A stretch of DNA of 64,000 nt from Pogonophryne albipinna (taxonomy: Eukaryota > Chordata > Actinopteri > Perciformes > Artedidraconidae): positions 34,601,586 through 34,665,585 of the forward strand of contig CM053249.1 of assembly GCA_028583405.1 (NCBI GenBank), in the 5' to 3' direction. The notes beneath the pieces are model-generated. The model had not been told where the DNA came from. It searched no databases and saw only the letters and a program-made list of their open reading frames with translations. This document shows, piece after piece, positions 33,405 through 43,080 of this stretch (positions are counted from its first letter, which is position 1; each line of letters begins with the position of its first letter). The position numbers and the translations under genes were made by a program.

Positions 33405-36266
33405 TCATTCTTCGTAGTACTCCCCATCATACAGGACAAACTGGCCATAGGGGGCGGCCATAGCATTAGGGGCAATGTGACCCTGGTTCGGTTGTTGCGA
33501 CAATGGGACAGCCTCCTGGGGTGTCTGGATATATGGTCTCTCTGATCCGTTCCCCCTTCCGTACCCTCTCTGTCCCCCTCTAGCCCGCCCCCTTCCTGGT
33601 GGGGCTTTATGTGGGCACTGCTTGAACCAGTGATCTGGCTGTCCGCAAATGAAACACACCTTCTGGTATAAGTCCAATCCAGGAGTCATTCCAAAGCCAC
33701 CTCGACCTCTGACCCCGCTTCTGAACCCGCCCCTCTGTTGCCAAGAACTATTATCGTAGCCAAATTGGGGCTGACTATAGGGCGGACCCTGGTTGGAAAG
33801 GCCCCCTTGTGGGTTTTGCTGCCCCTGTGGCTGCACGGCCGGCGCTACTGGGTGAACAATCAACTGTTTGGCATTCTTTTTGTCATTCTGAACTGTTTTC
33901 CGGGCTATTTCCAGCTGCGTTCGCAGTAACTGCACCCTCAACTCCTCTTCCTCAGTTTTACTCTCTGTATGTTGTTTGTTAAATCTACTCAAATGATGGG
34001 CTAAATGACGTTCCCACGTCTGTGTGTTTAACTGATCTACCTCTGGATTGTCCTCCATCAGACTTTTAATTTCTTTCGGCACCGCTGCAAGCACTGCCTT
34101 ACGGAACATCTGTATATGTTGGTCATTATTATCTGGACTGTAGTCAGTTGCCATTGTGTATTGTTGGCGTGCCCTGAGCAACATGGTTGCTGCAGCCTCT
34201 CCAGGTGTAAATGTAAATGACAGTGAACCGTAACCTCCTCCTGTCTGTGGGAAATGTTCTCTCATTGCTTTGCCCAGCTGGCTGTGAACATCGTTAAAGG
34301 AAATAGGCACGTCATCTTTCATTGTCGATGTTCCTGATCTATCCTCAACTCTTTCTACCTCATAATAGGAAGTCTGTTGTGCTAGTATTCTCCTGAAATC
34401 TCCCAGACAGATAGTCTGTCCTACAGCCATGTCCGCAAACCTTCGCATCCAATGTCTCCCTCCCTCAGTAGGCAACGGCATTTTATCGACCAGCGCATGT
34501 ATGTCCCCTAGTGTGAAAGGATGATAAGCCGTCTTCCCATTTTGCGCGGCCACTAAAGGCGCCTGTAATACTGGAAAAATAAAAGCATGCTTGGTGGGGT
34601 CTTCTGCGGTGTGGTGAGACCTTAATCTGTTACGGGGCATTGAAAGAATCTGATCTACATCCACTAGTTCACTGATTGTTCCTGTCAGAGATATCTGCTT
34701 AACTTTGCACCTCGCCCTCCTGCTGTCTTCCTCTTCCTGTCCTGCTTGTTCCTGCTGAAAAGTGTCCTGATAGCTGTCTTCACGACCCTGGCCTCCTGCT
34801 TCATTGTAAAACCCCTCAGTTTCATGGCTTGCTGTTTCCCTATCCCTTTTATGGCCAGCTGACTTTCCCCCACTTTTATGGCCCGCTGTCTCCCCCTCAC
34901 TTTTATGGCCCACTGTCTTCCTATCACTTCTGTGGCCCGCTGTATCTTCCTCACTTTCATGGCCCGATGCCCCCCCCTCAACGCATGGGTAATAAGACGT
35001 CTGGCGTGATCTGTTCTGAAAAGGATCACATCTCTCCCCCTCCTCAGCGCGCCTGCGTACACCTGTGTGCTGGCCTCTCCTCTCCCTAATTTCCTTTATA
35101 TCTTCTACCGAGCCCTCATATCCGCTCTGTTCCTGTCTCCTGACTTCCTCCTTGCGTCTATCTTGAATCTGTTGTTCATAGCACCGCCTTTCTTGTATTT
35201 CCCTCTCGTCTAGGAGGTCAGTTATGTATGTCATGTCTGTCTGTGTAGCGCCTGAGTGGCTCTTTGTAAGATCTGTCAGAAGGGAAGTCAATTGTTCTGA
35301 GGTGAGCTCCCTATCAAGTGGTCGACTGTCCCTTCTCGGGGAAACCACCTCCTGGTCTGTGTTAAAACTAGGCCTCCGCGTGGTGTGTGCGCTGTCTATT
35401 CTGTCTAACGGGGAGGAAACTTGTTTTTTTTTAACATTTAGTCTTTTCTTTGGAGTAGGGACGCCCCTTAACGGACTCAACGCTACTGTTCCCACCATTC
35501 TATAGTTCCCTACGCTCATGGCAGTCTCCTCTCCTTCTGTGTCCGATGCATCTGCCACTATCATTTGCAATTTATTTGCGCTTTCGTCGGGTAGAGAATA
35601 AGGGGGAGGGGGCTGTGTAATCAGACTACCTAAATCCGGGTAAAGCAGAGAGGAGCGGGTGGGAATAGCCGGATTTTGTATGGGCCCCGTTTGAGATTTC
35701 TGCTCTGAGTTAGAGACAACATTATTTTGCATTCCTTTAAAATATTTGACTCGTTCTGCTACATAGTCGAGAATGTCTCCATTTGTAGGCACCTTCGTGT
35801 CTTTAATACCATGAGGGAACAGAAGAGTGTTAACTTCATCTGTTTTTATGGGGCTTTGGATTGCCATTGCACCCGGGAGATTTTCGTCTGTGACGGGAGG
35901 AATATAAATTCCAATCATTGCGAGGGCAGCATTGTGACAAACCCTCCTCAATCTATCTAGTGCCTGTTTTTGTTTGTTCCATTTGCTACGGGCAAACCAT
36001 CTGGGCTTCTGTTCGTTTAGGTGTGCAAGTTGCTTTACAATCTGTCTTTCATATAGATTCAATGCTGTGCCCAAATTACCTACGGTGTCGTCATCCCCCA
36101 CTCTATTCTCTGTTATCATTTTATCGTGTAGGAATCGGAGATCAGTACAAGCCTTTTCTTTAGCCCCCTGTTTGCTTAAAATCAATCTCTTAATCTGTTC
36201 CCATTGCTCCCGGTAACTCCCTGGAATTTCAGAATCGTCTTTACCATTCTGACGTTCCATATTCAC
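33405..36266 (-). CDS. gag: ERV Gag polyprotein (large)
   Basis: 953 codons, much longer than the roughly 540 of a typical mammalian gammaretroviral Gag. The N-terminus (MNMERQ) has no Gly at position 2, so no myristoylation signal is visible. A PPPPY late-domain motif lies near residue 218. Residues about 430-485 are five-plus tandem 9-residue units (GHKSEGETA-like) encoded by a 27-bp minisatellite. A charged helical region follows, then a capsid region (about 600-800: FTFTPGEAAATMLLRARQQY, MFRKAVLAAVPKEI). A single zinc knuckle CFICGQPDHWFKQC lies near 870, then RG-rich sequence. It forms the virion core and packages RNA. Ends in UGA directly followed by the in-frame protease. Confidence 0.92.
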   Translation of the reverse strand: MNMERQNGKDDSEIPGSYREQWEQIKRLILSKQGAKEKACTDLRFLHDKMITENRVGDDDTVGNLGTALNLYERQIVKQLAHLNEQKPRWFARSKWNKQKQALDRLRRVCHNAALAMIGIYIPPVTDENLPGAMAIQSPIKTDEVNTLLFPHGIKDTKVPTNGDILDYVAERVKYFKGMQNNVVSNSEQKSQTGPIQNPAIPTRSSLLYPDLGSLITQPPPPYSLPDESANKLQMIVADASDTEGEETAMSVGNYRMVGTVALSPLRGVPTPKKRLNVKKKQVSSPLDRIDSAHTTRRPSFNTDQEVVSPRRDSRPLDRELTSEQLTSLLTDLTKSHSGATQTDMTYITDLLDEREIQERRCYEQQIQDRRKEEVRRQEQSGYEGSVEDIKEIRERRGQHTGVRRRAEEGERCDPFQNRSRQTSYYPCVEGGASGHESEEDTAGHRSDRKTVGHKSEGETAGHKSGGKSAGHKRDRETASHETEGFYNEAGGQGREDSYQDTFQQEQAGQEEEDSRRARCKVKQISLTGTISELVDVDQILSMPRNRLRSHHTAEDPTKHAFIFPVLQAPLVAAQNGKTAYHPFTLGDIHALVDKMPLPTEGGRHWMRRFADMAVGQTICLGDFRRILAQQTSYYEVERVEDRSGTSTMKDDVPISFNDVHSQLGKAMREHFPQTGGGYGSLSFTFTPGEAAATMLLRARQQYTMATDYSPDNNDQHIQMFRKAVLAAVPKEIKSLMEDNPEVDQLNTQTWERHLAHHLSRFNKQHTESKTEEEELRVQLLRTQLEIARKTVQNDKKNAKQLIVHPVAPAVQPQGQQNPQGGLSNQGPPYSQPQFGYDNSSWQQRGGFRSGVRGRGGFGMTPGLDLYQKVCFICGQPDHWFKQCPHKAPPGRGRARGGQRGYGRGNGSERPYIQTPQEAVPLSQQPNQGHIAPNAMAAPYGQFVLYDGEYYEE
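34821..34975 (-). repeat. 27-bp minisatellite inside ERV gag
   Basis: On the plus strand, units of the form ttttatggcccgctgtc recur five to six times with a 27-bp period (complement encodes GHxSxxxTA). The period keeps the frame, so copy number can vary without breaking gag. Confidence 0.8.
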
Positions 36267-37311
36267 TTCGCTTTTATTTATCTGACTTAATTAATATGTG
36301 TTCACTTGTATTAATATACTGGGCTATTGTCGTTGTTACTATTAACGTGCTTCCCGTCTTCAATACCGGCCAGCAATGTAATGATTAAACTCTAAGCTTG
36401 AAGCTAAACCATATAAAAATGTCAAGGGTGTGTTACCCCCTTTCAGCCACTAGATGGCAGCAGCAGACCACAAATGAGCTTCACTCTTCTGAGTGCATTT
36501 TTGAGCTCCGCAGACAATTGCTCACACAGGTATTTTAAGTAAAAATCACACAGATTTATTCCCCGTACAGTTTGTCCAGCTTTTATAATGTGATGTTTAT
36601 TTCAACAGGCTAGTGGACCTCGAATGATGCTTCGACACTCTTAAAGAATGTGACCATTCCATGGGGTATAAACCCAGGACGTGAAGAGCCCTTTATCACA
36701 CGTTAGCTTTTCAAATTAAGTTTACAGACAAAGGGAAACGAGAGCCGGTCCCGTCACAATTTTGGTGAGGTTCGCGTTCTCTTCCTCGATTTAACATATA
36801 ACAGACCTCTGGCTTTTAGCTTTCAGCCTTGGTCTGTTATTTAACCCCAGTTTTAAACGGCGACCCGATCTAAAATATCGAGTTTCCAGGTTTTGTCGTG
36901 CAGGAATGAAACCTCGCAACCAACAAACTGCACCGTCTCCACGCCACTCAGGAATAAACTACCTGTAGATCCGCGCCAAACTGCTCTATTTATGTTACGC
37001 AGGACTTTCCGTCTACCTGGCGATCAACGTTTACGTTTTGTATATAACTTTCCTAACATAGTAAAATATGCATTGTATATTCCATTTAAACTTTAAAAAC
37101 ACTGTGAAACGCCTACAGACAATCCTAAAGTTTTAGCGTATCCAATTACAGACAGTCGATTTTCATAACAGGCGTCTGCGTACCTTATTTGTAGAGTTCT
37201 GCAGGGCCCTGCTGATTGTCTGAGATGTTTGAAAGCGTTTGTTCCCGACCCATTCCGGTCGTCTGGATTCTTCCTCAGCTTTGTTCGAATCAGACACGTC
37301 GAGTCACCAAT
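36267..37311 (-). other. ERV 5' leader with primer binding site
   Basis: About 1.05 kb between the 5' LTR and the gag ATG, without a long credible ORF. This is where packaging signals would sit. Two nt after the LTR (read on the minus strand) comes TGGTGACTCGACGTGTCT (37309-37292), the expected primer binding site position and TGG start. I could not match it confidently to a specific tRNA. Confidence 0.75.
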
Positions 37312-37870
37312 TGATGGAGATTTAAAGGGATAACTGGTCCGCTTTTCAAATCTCCGCGCGTCCCTATCAAGCTGGTTATAATACAGGAAGGAATCCAGAG
37401 CTACCAAGTAACCGTTAAACAATAATCTACTTTAATGGTAATATGACAATGCAATACAATCAATACAGTACAAATTCAATACAGTTATCTTTGGGATCCC
37501 GAATTTACCTGATGATCACGTGAGCCAGCCAGAGGAAAGAGACTGAACACAGCGTGTCTCTGTGTTTATACTTTCTAACAATGGGAGGAGTTATCTGATC
37601 CTCCCTTTTGGACCTCCTTGATTGGCAGCCCAAATATCACAAACACCTCAGATCTTAGGTTTCCCCAATCACTGTAGCTCAGCTCCATTATCTCTAGATC
37701 TAAGTTGAATGCAAATCAAGACATGCTCTCACCTTCCCCCCATCTTCCTTTGTCCTCAAAAACACATGTCAACAGGCCCCAAATCCAGCTCACAGTTTTA
37801 CACAAATTATTTCCCATTTTAAGCTTATTCATAGTTTGCTAACATGAATACATACAAATATTTCACTACA
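37312..37870 (-). mobile_element. ERV 5' LTR
   Basis: 559 bp, identical to the 3' LTR except for one extra C in a C run near 37740. TATAAA is read on the minus strand at 37570-37565, followed within 30 nt by a hairpin AGAGAC..GTCTCT (37538-37561). ATTAAA is read at 37436-37431. Transcription would run toward lower coordinates. Confidence 0.95.
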
Positions 37871-39145
37871 GTCTTCTGTGACGCCTCCGAACAGGCATAT
37901 GGTTCTGTAGCTTACCTCGCAACGAAGGTTGGTGACAAAGTCCATGTGTCATTTGTCATGGCAAGGTCTAGGGTAGCCCCGAAACGCCAGCAGTCGATGC
38001 CAATTTTGGAACTCTGTGCAGCGTTGACAGGAGCTCAGCTATCCTCTCTCCTCCATCGAGAGCTCACCTTAAACATCACCCAGACCTATCTTTGGACTGA
38101 TTCCACCACAGTCCTGACTTGGCTGACGTCAGAGTCATGTAGGTTCAAAGTCTTCGTGGGAACCAGGGTATCTGAGATCCAGGAATTGACAGCCGAGCAC
38201 ACCTGGCGGTATGTTGACACAGCCAATAATCCAGCCGATGACCTCACCCGTGGCAAGACAGTAGCTGAGCTGGCGGCACCAAATCGGTGGATTCAAGGTC
38301 CAATATTCCTACGTGGCCTGTCTGACCAATGGCCGTCGCTTCCTTCCCCCACAGAGCCCGAAGATACTGACGAGCACAAACAAGCTACCTTCTGTGGCCT
38401 AACACGAACCAGTTCAGTACCTCCAACACCAGATGTCACACAGTTTGACACATGGACATACTTGGTCGAGGCCACCAAACAGTTACTTCACGGGGCGGCA
38501 ACTGACCTTTCCTTGCCTCAGTCTGACCTGCGTGACGCTGAAAGCCTCCTGTTGCAGCGCAGCCAAGCAGAATGCTTCCAAGAGGAGATTGAGTGTCTTA
38601 AGGCTGGAAAACCAGTAAAACCTGGCAGTAAGCTCAGTATGCTTTCACCGGAGATGGATCCTGCAATGGGTCTGATCCGCGTCGGTGGAAGATTTCGCCA
38701 CCTGGAGACTTCCTGTCATATGGAAATTCACCCCATTGTTCTCGATCCCAGTCATGTAGTCACAAAACTCCTCATTAAGGACATGGACGAGCGCTTGCTC
38801 CATCCAGGGCCCGACAGGGTCTTTGCTGAGACTAGGCGCCAGTACTGGGTCCTGCGTGGAAGACAGGCCGTCAAGCATCATCAGAGGACTTGCACTGGAT
38901 GCAGGAAGTGGAAAGGGAAGCCAGTGATACCGATTATGGCCGACTTGCCTTCTGCCCGTCTGCGGCTCCTCAAGCCTCCATTCTTCTCTACTGGGGTCGA
39001 CTGTTTTGGGCCGTATACCGTCAAGGTAGGGCGGCGCTGTGAAAAACGGTGGGGAGTCCTCTTTAAATGTCTCACCACTCGCTGTGTCCACCTAGATCTG
39101 CTTAATAGCATCGATACAGATGCTTTCCTCTTGGCCTTGAGGTGA
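37871..39145 (+). pseudogene. BEL1: RNase H and integrase part
   Basis: Continuation of the BEL1 polyprotein after the ERV. RNase H begins FCDASEQAYGSVAYLA, with ILELCAALTGAQL and LWTDSTTVLTWL. Integrase zinc region has LHPGPDRVFAETRRQYW, HHQRTCTGC; first catalytic Asp in GVDCFGPY. The frame ends at a TGA at about 39143-39145 (LLALR-stop), where an Arg codon is expected since FIARRGTP follows in frame. Confidence 0.85.
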
Positions 39146-39866
39146 TTCATCGCTCGGCGCGGCACCCCCTTCGAGATTCTCTCAGATCAGGGGACAAACT
39201 TCCGGGGAGCAGCTAGGGAGCTTGAGGAGGCGTTTGCTGGAATGATGCCCCAACTGCAAGAGGAACTTGCCAAGAAACAGATCAAGTTTCGCTTTAACCC
39301 TCCAGCATCTCCCCACTTTGGCTCTACAAGTGGTGATCGGCACTCAGTCTCTCCAGGGAGAAGTCCTCCTTACCTTGTTAGTTGAGGTGAAAGGTATCTT
39401 AAATGCCAAACCCTTAGGCTATGTGTCATCAGACCTCGCAGATCCAGATCCTGTGACGCCAAGCATGTTGCTGATGGGGTGGCGGGATGCCTCCCTTCAA
39501 CAAGTATCATACGCTACAGACACCCTCAGCAAGAGGCGGTGGCGTCATTGTCAGATGATGGTTGACCACTTCTGGGTGCAGTTCATCAGAAGCTACTTGC
39601 CATCCCTTCAAGTCCGCCAGAAGTGGCGGCAGCACACTGATGGTTTTCTTCAAGGTACTGTCGTGATGATAGTTGATCCTCAGCTTCCACGTGCCCACTG
39701 GCCAGTGGGGAAGGTCGTCAAGCTGAAGGCCAGTGCTGATGGATGCATCCGGTCGGCTGAGGTTCAAGTCGGGGACAGGACGTACCTGCGACCCGTGGCA
39801 CGCCTTGTGCAGCTACCCGCTTTATCGGACGACGATGCTGATCCAGGGACTTCCGCTACACCTTAG
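39146..39866 (+). pseudogene. BEL1: integrase end and DUF5641-like C-terminus
   Basis: After the TGA the frame continues with the second catalytic Asp (SDQGTNFRG), then FRFNPPASPHFG. There the sequence jumps (near 39320) to the region TALQVV-like, so the short segment holding the catalytic Glu (W-E-R block) is missing. From 39267 a different frame carries the C-terminal domain: NAKPLGYVSSDLADPDPVTP, RRWRHCQMMVDHFWVQFI, HWPVGKVVKL, and ends TAG at 39866. BEL1 integrase is therefore inactive. Confidence 0.82.
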
Positions 39867-39913
39867 GGAATTTATTCTGTTTTACCTAATAGCCATGCTA
39901 CTCTGGGGGCGGC

Positions 39914-40217
39914 TGTTGTAAATTCCCCTTGTTTTCTTTAGTCTGCGTTGTATCGTTTGTGTTTTTGGTCAGGCACATTTGGGGACAGCTAGAGTGGGTG
40001 GCTGCGGGTCCTCGGGGGGTTTGTTTACAGGTGCGTCAGTGAAGAATAAATGATGCAATCATTCTACATGCATTCATGATTCAATACTGCTATAGCTGTT
40101 GTAAGAAGCATTCAAGCTAATTAAAGTCCAAAGACTGTATTCCTTGTCTCCGTGTGAACTCTCTAAACGGAGTGCTGTTTCTGGATGAAGCGGCTCCGGC
40201 GCAAACATCGCACAACA
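39914..40217 (+). mobile_element. BEL1 3' LTR
   Basis: 304 bp, TGTTGTAAATTCC...CGCACAACA, with TGTTGT/ACAACA ends. It is preceded by a G-rich polypurine-like tract (ctctgggggcggc) and contains aataaa near 40047. Right after it, LINE-B ORF1 sequence begins on the minus strand. The matching 5' LTR is absent from the left end at about 22920. Confidence 0.75.
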
Positions 40218-41053
40218 TAAGATTCCCCAATAACTTCTGACTGTTGTTTCACAACATCATTTGTTCCAATGTGCAGTACCACATTCTTCACATTCGGATG
40301 TTCAGCCCCAATATGCAGGATCTTCTCAGCCAAGTCAGAGACCATATCCTTGGGAAAACAGAGTACTTTGGTGTTGTTCTTACTACACAGACCTTTTACA
40401 TCTCTTACAGCAGAGTCACCCACAATCAGAGTTTCAGGCCCAGTCGTTAGCTTTCCCTCTAGCCTTTTACTTTTGGAGTAGCTATTGGTCCTTACCCTGC
40501 TGTGTGAAGAGGACAGGTTATCCAGGTCATCAGAAAGAGATCTCCGGTTCTGTGTCAGCGGAGCGTATCTGTTCTGGATTGGCACACTCGGTGGTTTAGG
40601 AGGATTGTTTGTAGTTCTCCCTTTAGCAGCTGTCCACGACTGTTTCCTAGTAGGAACAGGGGTTGAAGAGGCACTCTTCCTGGGTGAAAACAATGCAGGC
40701 CAGCCGGTCGCATCACATATTTCAGAGCGCTGGGCTCTGCCTGTTGTTCGTCCTCCCAAATCCCATGGAAATGATTTACTCTTCGGCCTTGCACCCAGAG
40801 AGTTTGAGGGAGGACTACCACTTGTAGATTTATTACCCGGTACACAGCCCTCCTGTTCCTTGGAATCCTTGTAGCTGCTAACTAGCTGTGAGTTAGCATG
40901 CCTTTGTCCATTCTTTTGCAACACTGGTAAAGTGGTGTCATTCCAACCTAGTCCATTCACTTCCACGTTAACTTCCAACCGTTGCATTTTCATTTCCAAC
41001 ACGGCCATCTTCTGTAGAAGTTTGTGGAAATCATCTGTAGAGAACGGAGGCAT
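40218..41053 (-). pseudogene. LINE-B ORF1 with SGNH-esterase domain, truncated
   Basis: Read from 41053 downward: N-terminal helix (KLLQKMAVLEMKMQRLEVNV), a long basic low-complexity middle, then an esterase-like domain with the GDS block (LIVGDSAVRDV) and the G-x-N-D block (VLHIGTNDVVKQQSE). ORF1 proteins of CR1/L2-group LINEs carry such SGNH hydrolase domains and bind RNA or lipids during retrotransposition. The frame runs into the BEL1 LTR at 40217 and loses the C-terminus with the catalytic D-x-x-H. This piece and ORF2 (22920-21374) are the two halves of one LINE split by BEL1. Confidence 0.75.
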
Positions 41054-41496
41054 TTTGCTGCTAACTAGCTTAAGCTAAATAGCATGCAGTAGCCTACAAG
41101 GCTTTAGCTGTTGCTAGGCCACGCTACTGTAAGACTGAGGTCGTCGTAAAAATATTGAAATATGGCTGAAACCCTCCGTCTATTTACGAAGAATAACTGT
41201 CTCAGTGATAGGTTAATGTCCAGGAGCCGCTGCTCGAAGTTTTCATAAAAGAAAAATAGAAAAACAGCATAAAAAAGTAAGCAGAGGCAAGAGCAAGCAG
41301 AAAAGCGTCTGTACTGTAAGAAGGCTACACACAGTAGTTTTAAGAGTGTGAAGATCTTCGGCTGGAGGCGTCTGAACCCGGCACAGATACTGCATCCGTT
41401 TCTTGATTGGCGCTCCGGACGGATGGCGGTAAGTTGTCACAGGCGTCTCACTGATTAAACCCATATCGATGCGTCTCTTGGCTATTTTTCTTTTTT
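41054..41496 (-). other. LINE-B 5' UTR and spacer
   Basis: Upstream of the ORF1 ATG, the sequence ttgctgctaactagcttaag and following non-coding DNA up to at least 41240 fits a LINE 5' UTR. The exact 5' end is not visible. Nothing else is recognised to 41496. Confidence 0.4.
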
Positions 41497-42720
41497 GAAA
41501 GGTGACTTGATGAGTGGAAATGACTGGCTTTTTATTTAGTCTGCACGGATTTCTTTTTTTCACCTAACTCCACCCCCCACTATCTTCTCGCCTCATATCG
41601 TGTGACAGGAAGGGGTGGAGAAAGAGGGAGAGGCCGGGGCTGTGAGGGGACGGGGGCTAGACAGTCTCACGCATAACTTCAAAGAGACTGCCTTAATCAA
41701 CACCTAGATTAACATCAGAGGCTTATAACACACCGGTGTGAAATCACACCTGCCTGTTATAACACGTCAACCCTCACATCAAAGGATCTCACACCTCGAA
41801 CAAAGGGAGGCGGGACTTAGCTTATTAGCATAATCGGGGGGGGGGCCACCTGTCACTTTGTATGCATACAAATGTGATTGAAACCGCATTTGTATGGATA
41901 GAAAGGTGACTTGATGAGTGGAAATGACTGGCTTTTTATTTAGTCTGCACGGATTTCTTTTTTTCACCTAACTCCACCCCCCACTATCTTCTGGCCTCAT
42001 ATCGTGTGACAGGAATGGGTGGAGATAGGGGGAGAGGCCGGGGCTGTGAGGGGACGGGGGCTAGACAGTCTCACGCATAACTTCAAAGAGACACCTAGAT
42101 TAACATCAGAGGCTTATAACACAACGGTGTGAAATCACACCTGCCTGTTATAACACGTCAACCCTCACATCAAAGGACAGACATCAAAGGTTGATTAGAT
42201 TAGACAACAAAGGGCCGTGAGGGGACGGGGGCTAGACAGTCTCACGCATAACTTCAAAGAGACTGCCTTAATCAACACCTAGATGAACATCAGAGGCTTA
42301 TAACACACCGGTGTGAAATCAAACCTACCTGTTATAACACCTCAACCCTCACATCAAAGGATTAGACAACAAAGGCGCTACAAAGGGGGGGCATTTCATA
42401 CCTACGTGTGATGACACCTCACCCCTCACATCAAATGATCTCATACCTACGTGTGATATCAATCCTAGGTGTGACAACACACCTAGGTGTGACATCCACC
42501 TCGAACAAAGGGAGGGCATTTCACACCTACGTGTGATGACACCTCACCCCTCACATCAAATGATCTCATACCTACGTGTGATATCGATCCTAGGTGTGAC
42601 ATCACACCTAGGTGTGACATCCACCTCGAACAAAGGGAGGCGGGACTTAGCTCATTAGCATAATCGGGGGCGGGCCCACCTGTTATGCATACTAATGTGA
42701 TTGAAACCGCATTTCTATTA
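41497..42720. repeat. Tandem repeat block with T-box-like palindromes
   Basis: A unit starting gaaaggtgacttgatgagtg occurs at 41497 and 41900 (403-bp period). A following shared module (gacagtctcacgcataactt, cacctagatt, ggcttataacac) recurs at about 41661, 42066 and 42236, and a module ctcgaacaaagggaggcggg recurs at about 41796 and 42626. Short palindromes fill the rest: CACACCGGTGTG at 41729, TCACACCTAGGTGTGA at 42602. Apparent ORFs on the minus strand (MKKRNPCRLNKK twice) just reflect the duplication. Confidence 0.85.
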
Positions 42721-42972
42721 CTACTATCATTTTCACATTGACCCTGAAACACATTTTGAGTTTGATACACTGTTGGAAAGATGAGATTCTTAGCTTTCTA
42801 ATGATATTAATATTGTTTTTGTCCTCCAAATATTAAGCAAAATACGTCACTTTACATAATGAATGTCACCGAACCATGATTTTGAGAAAAAGGCCTTCAA
42901 AGTTTGCAGTACTTTCTTAGGTATTTATTCAAATGAACCATACCATAAAACGAATTCATCTAGAGCTGTTTG

Positions 42973-43003
42973 CACAAAAACACACACACGCACACACACA
43001 CAC
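42973..43003. repeat. (CA)n-rich short microsatellite
   Basis: About 30 bp of acacac with one g interruption. Confidence 0.7.
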
Positions 43004-43080
43004 TATACTGTTCTCTCTTTGTCACTTTCATACATCAATACATGGAACAAAGGCACTCGCATACACATGCACGCCCTACC

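Larger units (their letters stand above)
25470..37870 (-). mobile_element. Full-length endogenous retrovirus, gammaretrovirus-type
   Basis: A 12.4-kb provirus on the minus strand with order LTR-leader-gag-pro-pol-env-LTR. The two LTRs (558 and 559 bp) differ by one C in a homopolymer. A perfect 4-bp target duplication gtct (25466-25469 and 37871-37874) flanks it, and removal rejoins the BEL1 RNase H reading frame. All four gene regions have long uninterrupted frames. The env features (CWLC, CX6CC) and single-knuckle gag are those of gammaretrovirus-type fish elements; size and leader length recall the zebrafish ERV/salmon swim bladder sarcoma virus group, a placement that needs a tree. It is the youngest insertion in its nest. 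Confidence 0.95.

Noticed and set aside
35727..36216. Plus-strand ORFs of 77-81 codons opposite gag
   Set aside because: They are antisense shadows of the gag frame with no promoter or motif evidence.
37281..37311. A tRNA gene overlapping the ERV primer site
   Set aside because: Only a T-loop-like string (ttcgaatc) is present; no cloverleaf can be drawn.
41243..41967. Two minus-strand ORFs sharing the same N-terminal peptide (MKKRNPCRLNKK)
   Set aside because: The identity comes from a 403-bp tandem duplication; no domain and no splice evidence.
41700..42720. CRISPR-like array of palindromic repeats
   Set aside because: The spacers are themselves repeated and the context is eukaryotic; this is a tandem repeat, not a CRISPR array.
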